From Lelliottia nimipressuralis (GTDB taxonomy: Bacteria; Pseudomonadota; Gammaproteobacteria; Enterobacterales; Enterobacteriaceae), in the NCBI RefSeq assembly GCF_004402045.1, contig NZ_SOMG01000014.1, positions 1 through 64,000 on the forward strand: 64,000 nt of DNA, given 5' to 3'. The position numbers were made by a program, and so were the translations under genes. The notes below the pieces were generated by a model. That model saw only the letters and a program-made list of their open reading frames with translations, made no database searches and had not been told where the DNA came from. Below, piece after piece: positions 1-8,506 of this stretch (the first letter of the stretch is position 1; every line of letters begins with the position of its first letter).

Positions 1-44
1 CTTTGAGTGCCCACACAGATTGTCTGATAAATTGTTAAAGAGCA
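1..44 (-). promoter_or_regulatory. rRNA operon leader with boxA antiterminator (5' part)
   Basis: Read on the minus strand, positions 44-33 give TGCTCTTTAACA, the boxA antitermination element of enterobacterial rRNA leaders. It is followed by the conserved leader segment ending in GTGTGGGCACTCAAAG at the window edge. The 16S gene itself lies outside the window to the left. Nus-factor antitermination at boxA is known for this family. In E. coli the rRNA operon next to yieP is rrnC, so this is probably its counterpart. Confidence 0.9.
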
Positions 45-82
45 GTGCAACGCGGCTTTCGCTCACCGTTGCGAGGTCCCGT

Positions 83-110
83 ATATTACGTTTTCCTCAT
101 TCAGAGTCAA
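83..110 (-). promoter_or_regulatory. rRNA operon P2 promoter
   Basis: On the minus strand the -35 is TTGACT (110-105) and the -10 is TAATAT (88-83), with a 16-bp spacer. It lies between P1 and boxA, as P2 does in E. coli rrn operons. P2 usually gives the basal, less growth-rate-regulated transcript. Confidence 0.85.
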
Positions 111-179
111 GCGCTTATTTTCGCTTTTCTCTGCTAACCCGGCGGCGTGTGTGCCGTTGTTCCGTGTCAGTGGAGGCGC

Positions 180-230
180 ATTATAGGGAGTTATTCTTAG
201 GTGACAAGGGGAAATTTAAAAAAAGTTTCT
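180..230 (-). promoter_or_regulatory. rRNA operon P1 promoter with UP element
   Basis: On the minus strand a TTGTCA -35 (207-202) and a perfect TATAAT -10 (185-180) are separated by 16 bp. They are followed by the GC-rich GCGCCTCCA discriminator typical of stringently controlled rrn P1 promoters. The A/T tract just upstream (230-208) fits an UP element for the RNA polymerase alpha subunit. Further upstream (243-262) a 7-bp dyad, TTTCACC/GGTGAAA, has no U-run in the right orientation, so it is not a terminator. Confidence 0.88.
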
Positions 231-356
231 AACCGTGTCTTTTTTCACCAACAGCGGTGAAATCAAGCTACAAATTGTTCTATTTGATGTATCTGCAACC
301 ACAATCACATTCGAGATGGCATAATTATCAGCATGAATCATTAAGGAATAAAAGCG

Positions 357-1064
357 ATGCCATTAAGCGCACAACAGCTGGCCGCCCAAAAAAACCTGTC
401 GTATGTGCTGGCAGAAAAGCTGGCTCAGCGGATTTTAGCGGGTAAATATGCCCCGGGCAGCATCCTGCCGGGTGAAATGGAGCTGGGTGAGCAGTTTGGG
501 GTAAGCCGAACCGCCGTGCGCGAAGCGGTGAAAACCCTAACGGCAAAAGGTATGGTGCTTCCACGTCCTCGTATTGGCACACGCGTGATGCCTCAGAGTA
601 ACTGGAATTTTCTCGATCAGGAGCTGCTCTCCTGGTGGATGACGGAAGACAACTTTCATCAGGTCGTCGATCACTTTCTGGTGATGCGCAGCAGCCTTGA
701 ACCCCAGGCATGCCTTCTCGCCGCCACGCTCGGGACGGCAGAGCAGAAAGCGCAGCTTAACGCGTTGATGGAAGAGATGGTGTTCCTGAAAAAACACTTC
801 AACCGCGAACGATGGGTTGAAGTCGATATGGCCTGGCATGAACATATCTATATGATGAGCGCTAATCCGTTCCTCACCTCTTTTGCCTCTTTATTCCATT
901 CGGTGTACCACACCTACTTTACCTCTATTACACAAGACGAAGTGGTAAAACTGGATTTACATCAGGCGATAGTGGATGCCATTCAGGAAAGCGACGGGCA
1001 GCGAGCCCTGAATGCGTGCCAGGCATTGCTGGCTGCGCCAAACCACCAGCAGGTAAATAAATGA
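357..1064 (+). CDS. yieP: GntR/FadR-family transcriptional regulator YieP
   Basis: A 235-residue cytoplasmic DNA-binding regulator. An N-terminal GntR winged helix (about residues 12-78, recognition helix near [14 protein letters not shown]) is followed by an all-helical FCD ligand/metal domain (about 100-225). That domain keeps a D157-x3-H161 pair typical of FCD metal sites. AAGGA at 343-347 supports the ATG at 357. The sequence is close to E. coli YieP, whose effector is not established. It overlaps hsrA by 4 bases (ATGA), so the two are probably co-transcribed and translationally coupled. Its position beside the rRNA operon matches E. coli rrnC-yieP-hsrA. Confidence 0.9.
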   Translation: MPLSAQQLAAQKNLSYVLAEKLAQRILAGKYAPGSILPGEMELGEQFGVSRTAVREAVKTLTAKGMVLPRPRIGTRVMPQSNWNFLDQELLSWWMTEDNFHQVVDHFLVMRSSLEPQACLLAATLGTAEQKAQLNALMEEMVFLKKHFNRERWVEVDMAWHEHIYMMSANPFLTSFASLFHSVYHTYFTSITQDEVVKLDLHQAIVDAIQESDGQRALNACQALLAAPNHQQVNK

Positions 1065-2494
1065 CAACGAAAAAAGCGCGCAGCATGGCCGGATTGCCGT
1101 GGATTGCAGCCATGGCGTTTTTTATGCAGGCACTGGATGCCACCATCCTCAACACAGCGCTTCCCGCTATTGCGCAAAGCCTCAACCGCTCCCCGCTGGC
1201 GATGCAGTCCGCCATTATCAGCTACACCCTGACGGTCGCAATGTTAATCCCGGTCAGCGGCTGGCTGGCTGACCGCTTCGGCACCCGCCGAGTTTTCATG
1301 TTGGCCGTGGCGCTCTTTACGCTCGGTTCGCTGGCCTGCGCGCTCTCCTCATCCTTAACAGAGCTGGTTATCTTCCGCGTATTACAGGGCATTGGTGGTG
1401 CGATGATGATGCCCGTGGCGCGCCTTGCATTGCTGCGAGCCTATCCACGAAGCGAACTGCTTCCCGTGCTCAACTTCGTCACCATGCCGGGTCTGGTCGG
1501 CCCGATACTTGGCCCGGTACTCGGTGGCGTGTTTGTCACCTGGGCAAGCTGGCATTGGATCTTCCTGATTAATATTCCGATTGGCGTAGCCGGGCTGCTT
1601 TATGCACGTAAATATATGCCGAACTTCACCACGCCAAGGCGCAGTTTCGATATGGGCGGCTTTTTCCTGTTTGGCCTGAGCCTGGTGCTCTTCTCAAGCG
1701 GGATGGAGCTGTTTGGTGAGAAGATCGTGGCAACATGGATTGCGCTCTCCGTTATCCTCAGCGGTGTTCTGTTGTTCCTTCTTTATATACGTCACGCACG
1801 CCGTCACCCGACGCCGTTAATCTCCCTCGGACTCTTTAACACCCGCACGTTTTCCGTAGGGATTGCGGGCAACATTGCGTCACGCCTGGGGACAGGCTGC
1901 GTACCCTTTTTAATGCCGCTCATGCTGCAGGTCGGGTTCGGATACCCAGCGCTGATTGCAGGCTGCATGATGGCCCCTACCGCAATGGGCTCTATTCTGG
2001 CCAAATCAACCGTTACGCAAGTGCTGCGCTGGTTTGGCTATCGTAAGACGCTGGTTGGCGTGACGGTATTTATCGGTCTGATGATTGCGCAGTTCTCGCT
2101 ACAATCTGCCTCGCTTCCCGTCTGGATGCTGATCCTGCCGCTGTTTGTGCTGGGCATGGCGATGTCGACGCAGTTCACATCGATGAACACCATCACCCTC
2201 GCCGATCTGACTGACGAAAACGCCAGTAGCGGCAACAGCGTGCTGGCGGTAACGCAACAGCTGTCGATCAGTTTAGGGGTTGCCGTGAGTGCAGCGGTGC
2301 TGCGATTTTATGAGGGTTTTGACAGCGCGAATACCGTTGAGCAGTTCCACTATACCTTTATCACCATGGGTGCGCTCACCGTGGTTTCGGCGCTGGTCTT
2401 TATGCTGTTAAAACCGAAAGATGGACGCAACCTGATCAAAGAACGCCATAAAGCAAAGTCTAAACCGAACCCCGTTCCATCAGAACAGGAGTAA
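1061..2494 (+). CDS. hsrA: MFS transporter HsrA (DHA2, 14-TM type)
   Basis: A 477-residue inner-membrane major facilitator of the drug:H+ antiporter-2 type with about 14 hydrophobic segments. The N-terminal half carries an MFS motif A region (DRFGTRRVF) after TM2 and a motif C-like stretch ([14 protein letters not shown]) in TM5. The charged C-terminal tail (about 450-477) is cytoplasmic. Length and sequence match E. coli HsrA/YieO, whose substrate is unknown. The start overlaps yieP by 4 bases. The 3' end overlaps the convergent rbsR by 35 bases, so the two 3' ends read the same DNA in opposite senses and no intergenic terminator exists. Confidence 0.9.
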   Translation: MTTKKARSMAGLPWIAAMAFFMQALDATILNTALPAIAQSLNRSPLAMQSAIISYTLTVAMLIPVSGWLADRFGTRRVFMLAVALFTLGSLACALSSSLTELVIFRVLQGIGGAMMMPVARLALLRAYPRSELLPVLNFVTMPGLVGPILGPVLGGVFVTWASWHWIFLINIPIGVAGLLYARKYMPNFTTPRRSFDMGGFFLFGLSLVLFSSGMELFGEKIVATWIALSVILSGVLLFLLYIRHARRHPTPLISLGLFNTRTFSVGIAGNIASRLGTGCVPFLMPLMLQVGFGYPALIAGCMMAPTAMGSILAKSTVTQVLRWFGYRKTLVGVTVFIGLMIAQFSLQSASLPVWMLILPLFVLGMAMSTQFTSMNTITLADLTDENASSGNSVLAVTQQLSISLGVAVSAAVLRFYEGFDSANTVEQFHYTFITMGALTVVSALVFMLLKPKDGRNLIKERHKAKSKPNPVPSEQE

Positions 2495-3452
2495 GCTGCA
2501 GACGTTGCTGTTGCAGCGTGGGCTGCGCCATACGGTGGATCAGTACATCGACGGCCAGCTCGCCCAGTTCATCCTTCGGCTGATGAATAGTGGTCAGCGG
2601 CGGCGTCATGTAGCTTGCCAGTTCGATATCATCGTAGCCGATCACCGCCATATCGTCCGGCACGCGCAGGCCTGCCTGGTACAACGCCTGATAGGCACCA
2701 AACGCCATCGCATCGTTGCCAATAAATACGGCCTGTGGACGCTGCGCTTGCTCCAGTAATGTCTGCATCGCCTCAAAGCCACCGTGAAATTCAAAATCAC
2801 CGGTAATACGGTAGCCTTCAGGAATGGCAAGCCCCGCCCGCGCCATCGCCGAAAGATATCCCTCCAGACGCAAACGCGCGGGAGTTTTATCCAGCGGACC
2901 GGTAATGCAGGCGATACGGGTATAGCCTTTATCGATCAGATACTGGGTTGCCATGTCCCCGCCCAGCAGGGAGTTATCCTGAATCAGATCGCTGGTGCCG
3001 TCGAAGGGCGCCCAGTCCATCATCACCGTTGGAATAGAAGGGTAGCGCTGAATAATCTCTTTCGAGGGCTGATGCGTTTCGGTGCAGAGCAGCAGTAACC
3101 CGTCGACGCGTTTTTGCATCAGCGTTTCCAGGTTACGATTCATGCGCTGCTCATCCCCTTCGGTATTGCACAGCACCAGGCTGTAGCCGCGCTCGAAGCA
3201 GCTGCGCTCTACGCCGCGAACCAGCTCAGAATAAAAGGGGTTGGTACTGGCGGTGATGAGCATGCCGATGGTACGCGTCTGGTTCAGTTTGAGGCTGCGC
3301 GCCAGCGCCGACGGCGCATAGTTGAGATCTTTAACTGCCGCTTCGACCTTCTCCCGAATTGCCTCGCTGACGAAGCGGTCGTTATTAATCACGTGAGAGA
3401 CTGTCGACGTAGAAACACCCGCCAGGCGGGCGACATCTTTCATTGTGGCCAA
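2460..3452 (-). CDS. rbsR: Ribose operon repressor RbsR (LacI family)
   Basis: A 330-residue LacI/GalR repressor. The N-terminal helix-turn-helix ([20 protein letters not shown], from residue 3) and hinge helix (about 50-60) are followed by a periplasmic-binding-protein-like ribose domain. In E. coli RbsR represses rbs transcription in the absence of ribose and also touches purine genes. It is the last gene of the leftward rbs operon; its start lies only 3 bases beyond the rbsK stop region, suggesting coupling. Matching palindromic operators are seen at 8327-8342 and 8408-8419. Confidence 0.95.
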   Translation of the reverse strand: MATMKDVARLAGVSTSTVSHVINNDRFVSEAIREKVEAAVKDLNYAPSALARSLKLNQTRTIGMLITASTNPFYSELVRGVERSCFERGYSLVLCNTEGDEQRMNRNLETLMQKRVDGLLLLCTETHQPSKEIIQRYPSIPTVMMDWAPFDGTSDLIQDNSLLGGDMATQYLIDKGYTRIACITGPLDKTPARLRLEGYLSAMARAGLAIPEGYRITGDFEFHGGFEAMQTLLEQAQRPQAVFIGNDAMAFGAYQALYQAGLRVPDDMAVIGYDDIELASYMTPPLTTIHQPKDELGELAVDVLIHRMAQPTLQQQRLQLTPVLMERGSV

Positions 3453-3455
3453 GCG

Positions 3456-4385
3456 TTACCCCTGCTGACTTAAGAATTCATCTATCTCTTTACGCCACGG
3501 AACGGAAGGCTGGGCACCTTTGCGCGTCACCGCAATCGCTGCAGCAGCATGCGCGAAGCGGATCGCATCATCCATTCTCTTGCCTTCCAGCAGCGCGGTC
3601 ACCAGAGCACCATTGAAGGTATCTCCCGCCGCGATAGTATCAATCGCCTTCACCTTAAAGCCCGGCACGCGACGGCCTTCACCGTTTACGCTTGCCCACA
3701 CCCCACGGCTGCCCAGGGTGATAATTACGGTACCAATGCCTTTATCGTGCAGTACTTTTGCCGCACGCGCTGCGTCGTCATCATTTTCAACACGAATGCC
3801 CGTCAGTTTTTCAGCTTCGGTTTCGTTTGGCGTGATGATGTCCACCAGCGCCAGCAATTCGTCTGATAATACACGGGCAGGCGCAGGATTAAGTACAACA
3901 GTGGTATGATTTTCATGCGCAATGCTGGCAGCGGCCAGCACGCTTTCCACTGGCGATTCCAGCTGCATCAGTAACGCTTCGGCATTCGCAATACACTCAC
4001 GTTGCGCTTCAACACGATCGGTAGTTAATGCGGCGTTAGCGCCTGCATGAATACCGATGACATTCTCACCTTCCGCGTTGACGAAAATCAGCGCTACGCC
4101 GGTAGATTCCCCTGCAACAACGCTGACCGGTGCGATATCAATGTTATCGCTGGCGAGCTGTTTGCGCACTCGCTCACCGGTATCGTCATCGCCCGTGCAG
4201 GCGATAAACGCGATATTCGCCCCGCTGCGCCCGGCGGCAACGGCCTGGTTGGCACCTTTACCGCCGAATGCCACCTGATACTGATTACCCGTGACGGTTT
4301 CGCCCGGTGTCGGGAACGATTCAAGGTTAAGAATGTGATCGGCATTGATACTGCCAAGGACGACGAGGTTGCCTGCGGTTTTCAT
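3456..4385 (-). CDS. rbsK: Ribokinase RbsK
   Basis: PfkB-family kinase converting ribose to ribose 5-phosphate with ATP in the cytoplasm. Visible motifs are the GGKGANQA substrate loop near residue 40 and the DTIAAGDTFNGAL signature with the catalytic Asp. The start is ambiguous: ATG 4385 gives 309 residues as in E. coli, while an in-frame ATG at 4400 adds MDNPT. Neither has a good Shine-Dalgarno, because the sequence just upstream is a 9-bp stem-loop (4408-4431) whose 3' arm holds the only G-rich tract. It follows rbsB by about 100 bases and precedes rbsR. Confidence 0.93.
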   Translation of the reverse strand: MKTAGNLVVLGSINADHILNLESFPTPGETVTGNQYQVAFGGKGANQAVAAGRSGANIAFIACTGDDDTGERVRKQLASDNIDIAPVSVVAGESTGVALIFVNAEGENVIGIHAGANAALTTDRVEAQRECIANAEALLMQLESPVESVLAAASIAHENHTTVVLNPAPARVLSDELLALVDIITPNETEAEKLTGIRVENDDDAARAAKVLHDKGIGTVIITLGSRGVWASVNGEGRRVPGFKVKAIDTIAAGDTFNGALVTALLEGKRMDDAIRFAHAAAAIAVTRKGAQPSVPWRKEIDEFLSQQG

Positions 4386-4407
4386 GGTTGGGTTGTCCAT
4401 CTGAGAG

Positions 4408-4431
4408 CGCCACCGGTGTTACCCGGTGGCG
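4408..4431 (-). promoter_or_regulatory. Stem-loop in the rbsB-rbsK junction
   Basis: A perfect 9-bp inverted repeat CGCCACCGG/CCGGTGGCG with a 6-base loop. There is no U-tract, so it is not a canonical terminator. On the rbs mRNA its 3' arm ends 7 bases before ATG 4400 and covers the only G-rich tract. It could protect the rbsB 3' end or limit rbsK translation. Such hairpins are often found after binding-protein genes of ABC operons; the role here is inference. Confidence 0.6.
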
Positions 4432-4491
4432 TATGCCACACTTTTCTTTATTGGTGTCCCTCAGGCAGCCAGCGACTGCCTGATTCGCCTT

Positions 4492-5382
4492 TTACTGCTT
4501 GATGACCAGCTTCAGGTCAACCGGGTATTTGGCCTGAACTTTTTCGCCCTTCAGCACTTTGTCAGCAGTTTGTACGCCAGTCGCGCCAATCTGCTCAGGC
4601 AGCTGAGCGATGGTCGCAGCCAGTTTGCCATCATTTACCGCTTTTTCACCATCTGGCGTGCCGTCAAATCCGACAACCATCACATCAGATTTACCTGCAG
4701 TCTGCAGGGCACGCAGCGCGCCCAGCGCCATTTCGTCGTTCTGCGCGAACACAGCCTGCACGTCAGGGTGTGCGGTCAGCAGGTTCTGCATAACGTTCAG
4801 ACCTTTAGTACGGTCGAAGTCTGCTGGCTGGCTCGCCAGCACGTTGAATTTGTGCGCTGCCACAGCCTGCTGGAAGCCTTCGCCACGCTCACGGGCTGCG
4901 GAAGTACCGGCAATCCCCTGCAGCTCGATAACTTTCGCGCCTTCGCCTGCTTTCTTCGCGATGTAGTCACCGGCAATTTTACCGCCCAGCACGTTATCAG
5001 ACGCAATGTGGCTTACAACTTCGCCTTTCGTTGCCTGACGGTCCAGGGTGATTACCGGGATCTTCGCCTGGTTTGCCATCTTAACGGCGTTACCTACGGC
5101 GTCAGAATCGGTTGGGTTGATCAGCAGAATTTTGGTCCCACGAACGGTTAAGTCCTGAACGTTAGCCAGCTCTTTCGCCGGGTTGTTCTGTGAATCCAGC
5201 ACCACCAGGTTGTAGCCCAGTTTGTCCGCTTCTTTCTGCGCACCGTCCTTCAGGGAGACAAAGAACGGGTTGTTCAGGGTAGAGACAACCAGCGCGATGG
5301 TGTCTTTCGCCATGGCGTTAGCACTTACGGTTGCGCTCAGCGCGACAGCAGAAACCAGGGTAGCCAGTTTTTTCATGTTCAT
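4492..5382 (-). CDS. rbsB: D-ribose-binding periplasmic protein RbsB
   Basis: A 296-residue periplasmic binding protein that delivers ribose to RbsAC and, in E. coli, to the Trg chemoreceptor. A Sec signal peptide of about 25 residues (basic MNMKK, hydrophobic core, ANAMA cleavage motif) precedes mature KDTIALVV. Two alternating alpha/beta lobes follow, with ligand-type motifs such as NNPFF and ITLDRQA. It follows rbsC in the operon; the downstream hairpin may help it be expressed above the membrane components. Confidence 0.96.
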   Translation of the reverse strand: MNMKKLATLVSAVALSATVSANAMAKDTIALVVSTLNNPFFVSLKDGAQKEADKLGYNLVVLDSQNNPAKELANVQDLTVRGTKILLINPTDSDAVGNAVKMANQAKIPVITLDRQATKGEVVSHIASDNVLGGKIAGDYIAKKAGEGAKVIELQGIAGTSAARERGEGFQQAVAAHKFNVLASQPADFDRTKGLNVMQNLLTAHPDVQAVFAQNDEMALGALRALQTAGKSDVMVVGFDGTPDGEKAVNDGKLAATIAQLPEQIGATGVQTADKVLKGEKVQAKYPVDLKLVIKQ

Positions 5383-5409
5383 ATCTAAGATGTCCTGTAG
5401 TGTCGTCAG

Positions 5410-6375
5410 TTACTGTTTTTTGTTGTCTACCAGTACCGCCAGCAAAATCACCACTGCCTTAACGATCATCTGGTAATAGGAGGAAACACCTAATAAATTC
5501 AAACCATTATTCAGGAAACCGAGAATCAGTGCGCCGATCAATGTCCCAACAATGCGACCTTTACCGCCCGCAAGACTCGTACCGCCCAGAACCACTGCCG
5601 CAATGGCATCCAGCTCATAACCCGTACCCGCCGTTGGCTGCGCGGAAGAGAGGCGCGCCACTTCGATGATGCCCGCCAGAGACGCCAGCAGACCGCACAG
5701 CGAGTAAACGATAATTTTGACTTTATTAACGCTGATGCCAGACAGACGGGTTGCCGCTTCGTTGCCACCCAGCGCATAGATATAACGACCCAGACGGGTG
5801 TGATGCAGCATGTACCATGCCGCCAGGAAGACAATAGCCATGATCCAGACCGGCGTCGGGACACCCAGCGGACGACCGATACCGAACCAGCCAAACAGAT
5901 CGGCGTTATCGGTAAAGCCCGTGTTCACCGGGCTGCCGTTGGTATAAACCATGGTCACACCGCGCAGCAACAGCATCATCACCAGCGTGGCGATGAACGC
6001 CTGAACGCGGCCTTTCGCCACAATCACACCGGTAACGGCACCAATCGCCGCGCCCGCTGCCAGTGCAGCTGCAACGGCCACCAGCGCGTTGACTTCAATC
6101 CCTACAATCGAAGCGGCAATCGCACCGGTGAGCGCCAGCAGGGAACCGACGGACAGATCGATACCCGAAGTCAAAATCACCAGCGTCATCCCGACCGCCA
6201 TAATGGCGTTTACGGACGTCTGCTGAAGAATGTTGAACAGGTTATTTACGGTGAAAAAGTTCGGGCTCATGGTGGACACAATCGCGATCAGCACCAGCAG
6301 GGCAATCAGCGATTTTTGTTCCAGCAGCCATGCCTTGGTGAAATAACGGCGACCAGAAACAGCCTGGGTAGTCAT
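5410..6375 (-). CDS. rbsC: Ribose ABC transporter permease RbsC
   Basis: A 321-residue inner-membrane permease with about ten hydrophobic segments. It belongs to the sugar-type BPD_transp_2 family; the segment TSGIDLSVGSLLALTGA near residue 70 is the typical signature. It dimerises and pairs with one RbsA. The gap to rbsA (stop 6380) is 4 bases. The length equals E. coli RbsC. Confidence 0.96.
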   Translation of the reverse strand: MTTQAVSGRRYFTKAWLLEQKSLIALLVLIAIVSTMSPNFFTVNNLFNILQQTSVNAIMAVGMTLVILTSGIDLSVGSLLALTGAIAASIVGIEVNALVAVAAALAAGAAIGAVTGVIVAKGRVQAFIATLVMMLLLRGVTMVYTNGSPVNTGFTDNADLFGWFGIGRPLGVPTPVWIMAIVFLAAWYMLHHTRLGRYIYALGGNEAATRLSGISVNKVKIIVYSLCGLLASLAGIIEVARLSSAQPTAGTGYELDAIAAVVLGGTSLAGGKGRIVGTLIGALILGFLNNGLNLLGVSSYYQMIVKAVVILLAVLVDNKKQ

Positions 6376-6379
6376 CTTC

Positions 6380-7885
6380 TTACTCCTGATTCACGCGATT
6401 AAGCTTGCCCACAGCGGCAGCCATCAGAACTTCCTGGGTGGCCTGCTCGCGAGTGAATTCACCGCCGAGATGCCCTTCATGCATGACGATAATGCGATCG
6501 CTCATGCCTAATACTTCTGGCATCTCGGAAGAGACCAGAATGATGCTCAGACCGTCGGCCTTGAACTGGTTAATCAGCTGATAAATCTCTTTCTTCGCGC
6601 CGACGTCCACGCCGCGGGTTGGCTCATCAAGGATCAACACTTTCGGGCGCGTCATCAAGCCACGCGCAATCGCCACTTTCTGCTGATTACCGCCGGACAA
6701 CAGGCCAATCGCCTGCTCCATTGACGGGGTTTTGACGTTAAAGAGACGAATAAAATCGCTGACCGCCTGCTGTTCGTCCTTGTGTTTCAGGGTACCGCCG
6801 CTATGGCTAAAATAGCGCAGCGCGGTAAGCGACATGTTCTCTTTTACCGACATGCCGAGCACCAGGCCATCGCGCTTGCGGTCTTCGGAGATATAGACGA
6901 TACCGTTCGCGAGGCCATCCTGCGGCGAGCGAGTCACCACTTCATGACCGTCGAGGGTGACATACCCGCTGGATCGCGGCAGCGCACCGTAAAGCACCTT
7001 CATCAGCTCGGTACGGCCGGCGCCCATCAGGCCCGCCACGCCCAGGATCTCGCCCTGGCGCAGGGTAAAGGTCACGTCGTTCACACCCGGACCGCAGAGA
7101 TTGTCCACCTTCAGGCGGATCTCACCAGGCGCTTTGTCCAGATGCGGATACTGATCTTCGAGCTTACGTCCCACCATCATTTCAATCAGCGAATCTTCGG
7201 TCAGCGTCGCCACTTCACGTTCGGCAATAAACTGCCCGTCGCGGAAGACGGTAACGTCGTCGCAGATTTCGAAGATCTCTTTCATGCGGTGAGAGATATA
7301 GACAATCCCGCGCCCCTGCGATTTCAACTCGCGGATAACGCGGAACAGAGATTCGGTTTCGGTATCGGTCAGGGCGTCGGTCGGCTCATCCATAATGATG
7401 ACCTTCGACTCAAAGCTCAGCACCTTCGCGATTTCCACCATCTGCTGATCGCCAATGGAGAGATCGCCAACCAGGCGGTCGCTCTTAAAGCGCAGGTTCA
7501 GCTTCGCCAGCAGCTTGTCTGCTTCGGCATACATGGTTTTCCAGTCGATTTTGCCAAACCGGTTAACAAACTCACGGCCGAGGAAGATGTTCTCCGCAAT
7601 CGTCAGCTGCGGGATCAGGTTCAGCTCCTGGTGGATAATACCGATGCCCGCTTCCTGAGAAGATTTCGGGCCGTTGAAGGTGGTCTCTTTACCCAGCCAG
7701 ACGAGTGAACCGGCATCGCGTTGATAGATACCGGTCAGCACTTTCATCATGGTGGATTTGCCGGCGCCGTTCTCACCCACCAGCGCCATCACGCGCCCGG
7801 GGTAGACGTTCAGCGCCGCGCCGGAGAGGGCTTTTACGCCCGGGAACGACTTATCGATCCCTTTAAGTTGCAGTAATGCGTCCAT
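6380..7885 (-). CDS. rbsA: Ribose ABC transporter ATP-binding protein RbsA
   Basis: A 501-residue fused double ABC ATPase powering ribose import. The N-terminal domain has Walker [10 protein letters not shown] and a signature-like [13 protein letters not shown] with [10 protein letters not shown]. The C-terminal domain lacks a standard Walker A (GLMGAGRTE) but has [15 protein letters not shown] and [11 protein letters not shown]. This asymmetry is usual for sugar importers of this type. ATG 7885 (MDALLQLKG) is chosen over an upstream in-frame codon at 7930 because it matches the family start and lies 7 bases after the rbsD stop. Confidence 0.95.
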   Translation of the reverse strand: MDALLQLKGIDKSFPGVKALSGAALNVYPGRVMALVGENGAGKSTMMKVLTGIYQRDAGSLVWLGKETTFNGPKSSQEAGIGIIHQELNLIPQLTIAENIFLGREFVNRFGKIDWKTMYAEADKLLAKLNLRFKSDRLVGDLSIGDQQMVEIAKVLSFESKVIIMDEPTDALTDTETESLFRVIRELKSQGRGIVYISHRMKEIFEICDDVTVFRDGQFIAEREVATLTEDSLIEMMVGRKLEDQYPHLDKAPGEIRLKVDNLCGPGVNDVTFTLRQGEILGVAGLMGAGRTELMKVLYGALPRSSGYVTLDGHEVVTRSPQDGLANGIVYISEDRKRDGLVLGMSVKENMSLTALRYFSHSGGTLKHKDEQQAVSDFIRLFNVKTPSMEQAIGLLSGGNQQKVAIARGLMTRPKVLILDEPTRGVDVGAKKEIYQLINQFKADGLSIILVSSEMPEVLGMSDRIIVMHEGHLGGEFTREQATQEVLMAAAVGKLNRVNQE

Positions 7886-7892
7886 GATGGCC

Positions 7893-8312
7893 TCAGAAGG
7901 TGACGCCAGCACAGAGAATAATATTCGCATACGGGGAACACTCCCCGCTGCGAATCACCGCCTGACTGTCTGCGGTTTGTTGTTTGAATTGTTCGTGCGT
8001 TGTGTAACGAATTTCTATGGTGTTTCCCTGGTGTTGTTGCAGCTGCTCAAGGTGGCTGAGCAACGTTTCGTGGAGTTGCGGATTATGTTGTTTGATTTCC
8101 GCTGCGAGAATGGCCACCTCAACCTGCATCTCCGCGGTCACCACGTCCAGTACCTGCATAAACGAGGGTACGCCCTGCGTTAACGCCATGTCGATACGGG
8201 TTGTGCTGCGCGGAACCGGTAAGCCTGCATCGCAAACCACCAGCGTATCGGTATGCCCAAGACGGGAAATAACCGATGAGATTTCTGAGTTAAGTACCGT
8301 GCCTTTCTTCAT
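7893..8312 (-). CDS. rbsD: D-ribose pyranase RbsD
   Basis: A 139-residue cytoplasmic enzyme that interconverts beta-pyranose and furanose forms of ribose so that RbsK can use it. His20 (RLGHTD), the catalytic base in the family, is present, along with the C-terminal [10 protein letters not shown] segment that helps build the active site in the decamer. It is the first gene of the rbs operon; the operator at 8327-8342 sits just upstream of its start. Confidence 0.96.
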   Translation of the reverse strand: MKKGTVLNSEISSVISRLGHTDTLVVCDAGLPVPRSTTRIDMALTQGVPSFMQVLDVVTAEMQVEVAILAAEIKQHNPQLHETLLSHLEQLQQHQGNTIEIRYTTHEQFKQQTADSQAVIRSGECSPYANIILCAGVTF

Positions 8313-8326
8313 TTTCTTGCTCCACT

Positions 8327-8342
8327 AGCGAAACGTTTCGCT
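8327..8342 (-). promoter_or_regulatory. RbsR operator 1, proximal to rbsD
   Basis: A perfect 16-bp palindrome AGCGAAACGTTTCGCT with the central CG of LacI-family operators. It lies 15 bases upstream of the rbsD ATG. It matches the operator core described for E. coli rbs, where RbsR blocks transcription near the start site. Confidence 0.88.
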
Positions 8343-8395
8343 GACATCAGTTTAATCTCAAGAATGTTCAGAAAACCATCATGACGTAACAGATT

Positions 8396-8419
8396 TGTGA
8401 TCGACGTCGAAACGTTTCG
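8396..8419 (-). promoter_or_regulatory. Second RbsR-type operator with adjoining CRP-like half-site
   Basis: A 12-bp perfect palindrome CGAAACGTTTCG (8408-8419) repeats the core of operator 1. The centres are 79 bp apart. Beside it TGTGA (8396-8400) followed by six bases and TCGAA gives a one-sided match to the CRP consensus. The rbs promoter should lie between the two operators, in 8343-8400; I could not assign convincing -35/-10 hexamers. Confidence 0.65.
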
Positions 8420-8465
8420 CTAAGTGAAATGAAAAGTAAATTTAGGCGGGGATATTGAGTGTGAG

Positions 8466-8497
8466 TAGGCCGGGTAAGCGAAGCGCCACCCGGCATT
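8466..8497. repeat. REP-like palindromic element between rbsD and kup
   Basis: GCCGGGT (8469-8475) pairs with ACCCGGC (8488-8494) around the AAGCGAAGCGCC core shared by other intergenic palindromes in this window (17959, 27687, 31118, 34654, 63347). It is preceded by GTAG, as in enterobacterial REP units. It lies just after the kup stop (leftward), where it may stabilise the kup 3' end. Confidence 0.8.
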
Positions 8498-8506
8498 TTG
8501 AGGAGC

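Noticed and set aside
20-232. 70-codon plus-strand frame at the left edge
   Set aside because: It lies within the rRNA leader and promoters P1/P2, which are read on the minus strand. The translated sequence has no features of a real protein.
243-262. Dyad TTTCACC/GGTGAAA upstream of the rRNA P1 promoter as a terminator
   Set aside because: The T-run lies on the wrong side for the plus strand, and on the minus strand the stem is followed by A, so it cannot be an intrinsic terminator.
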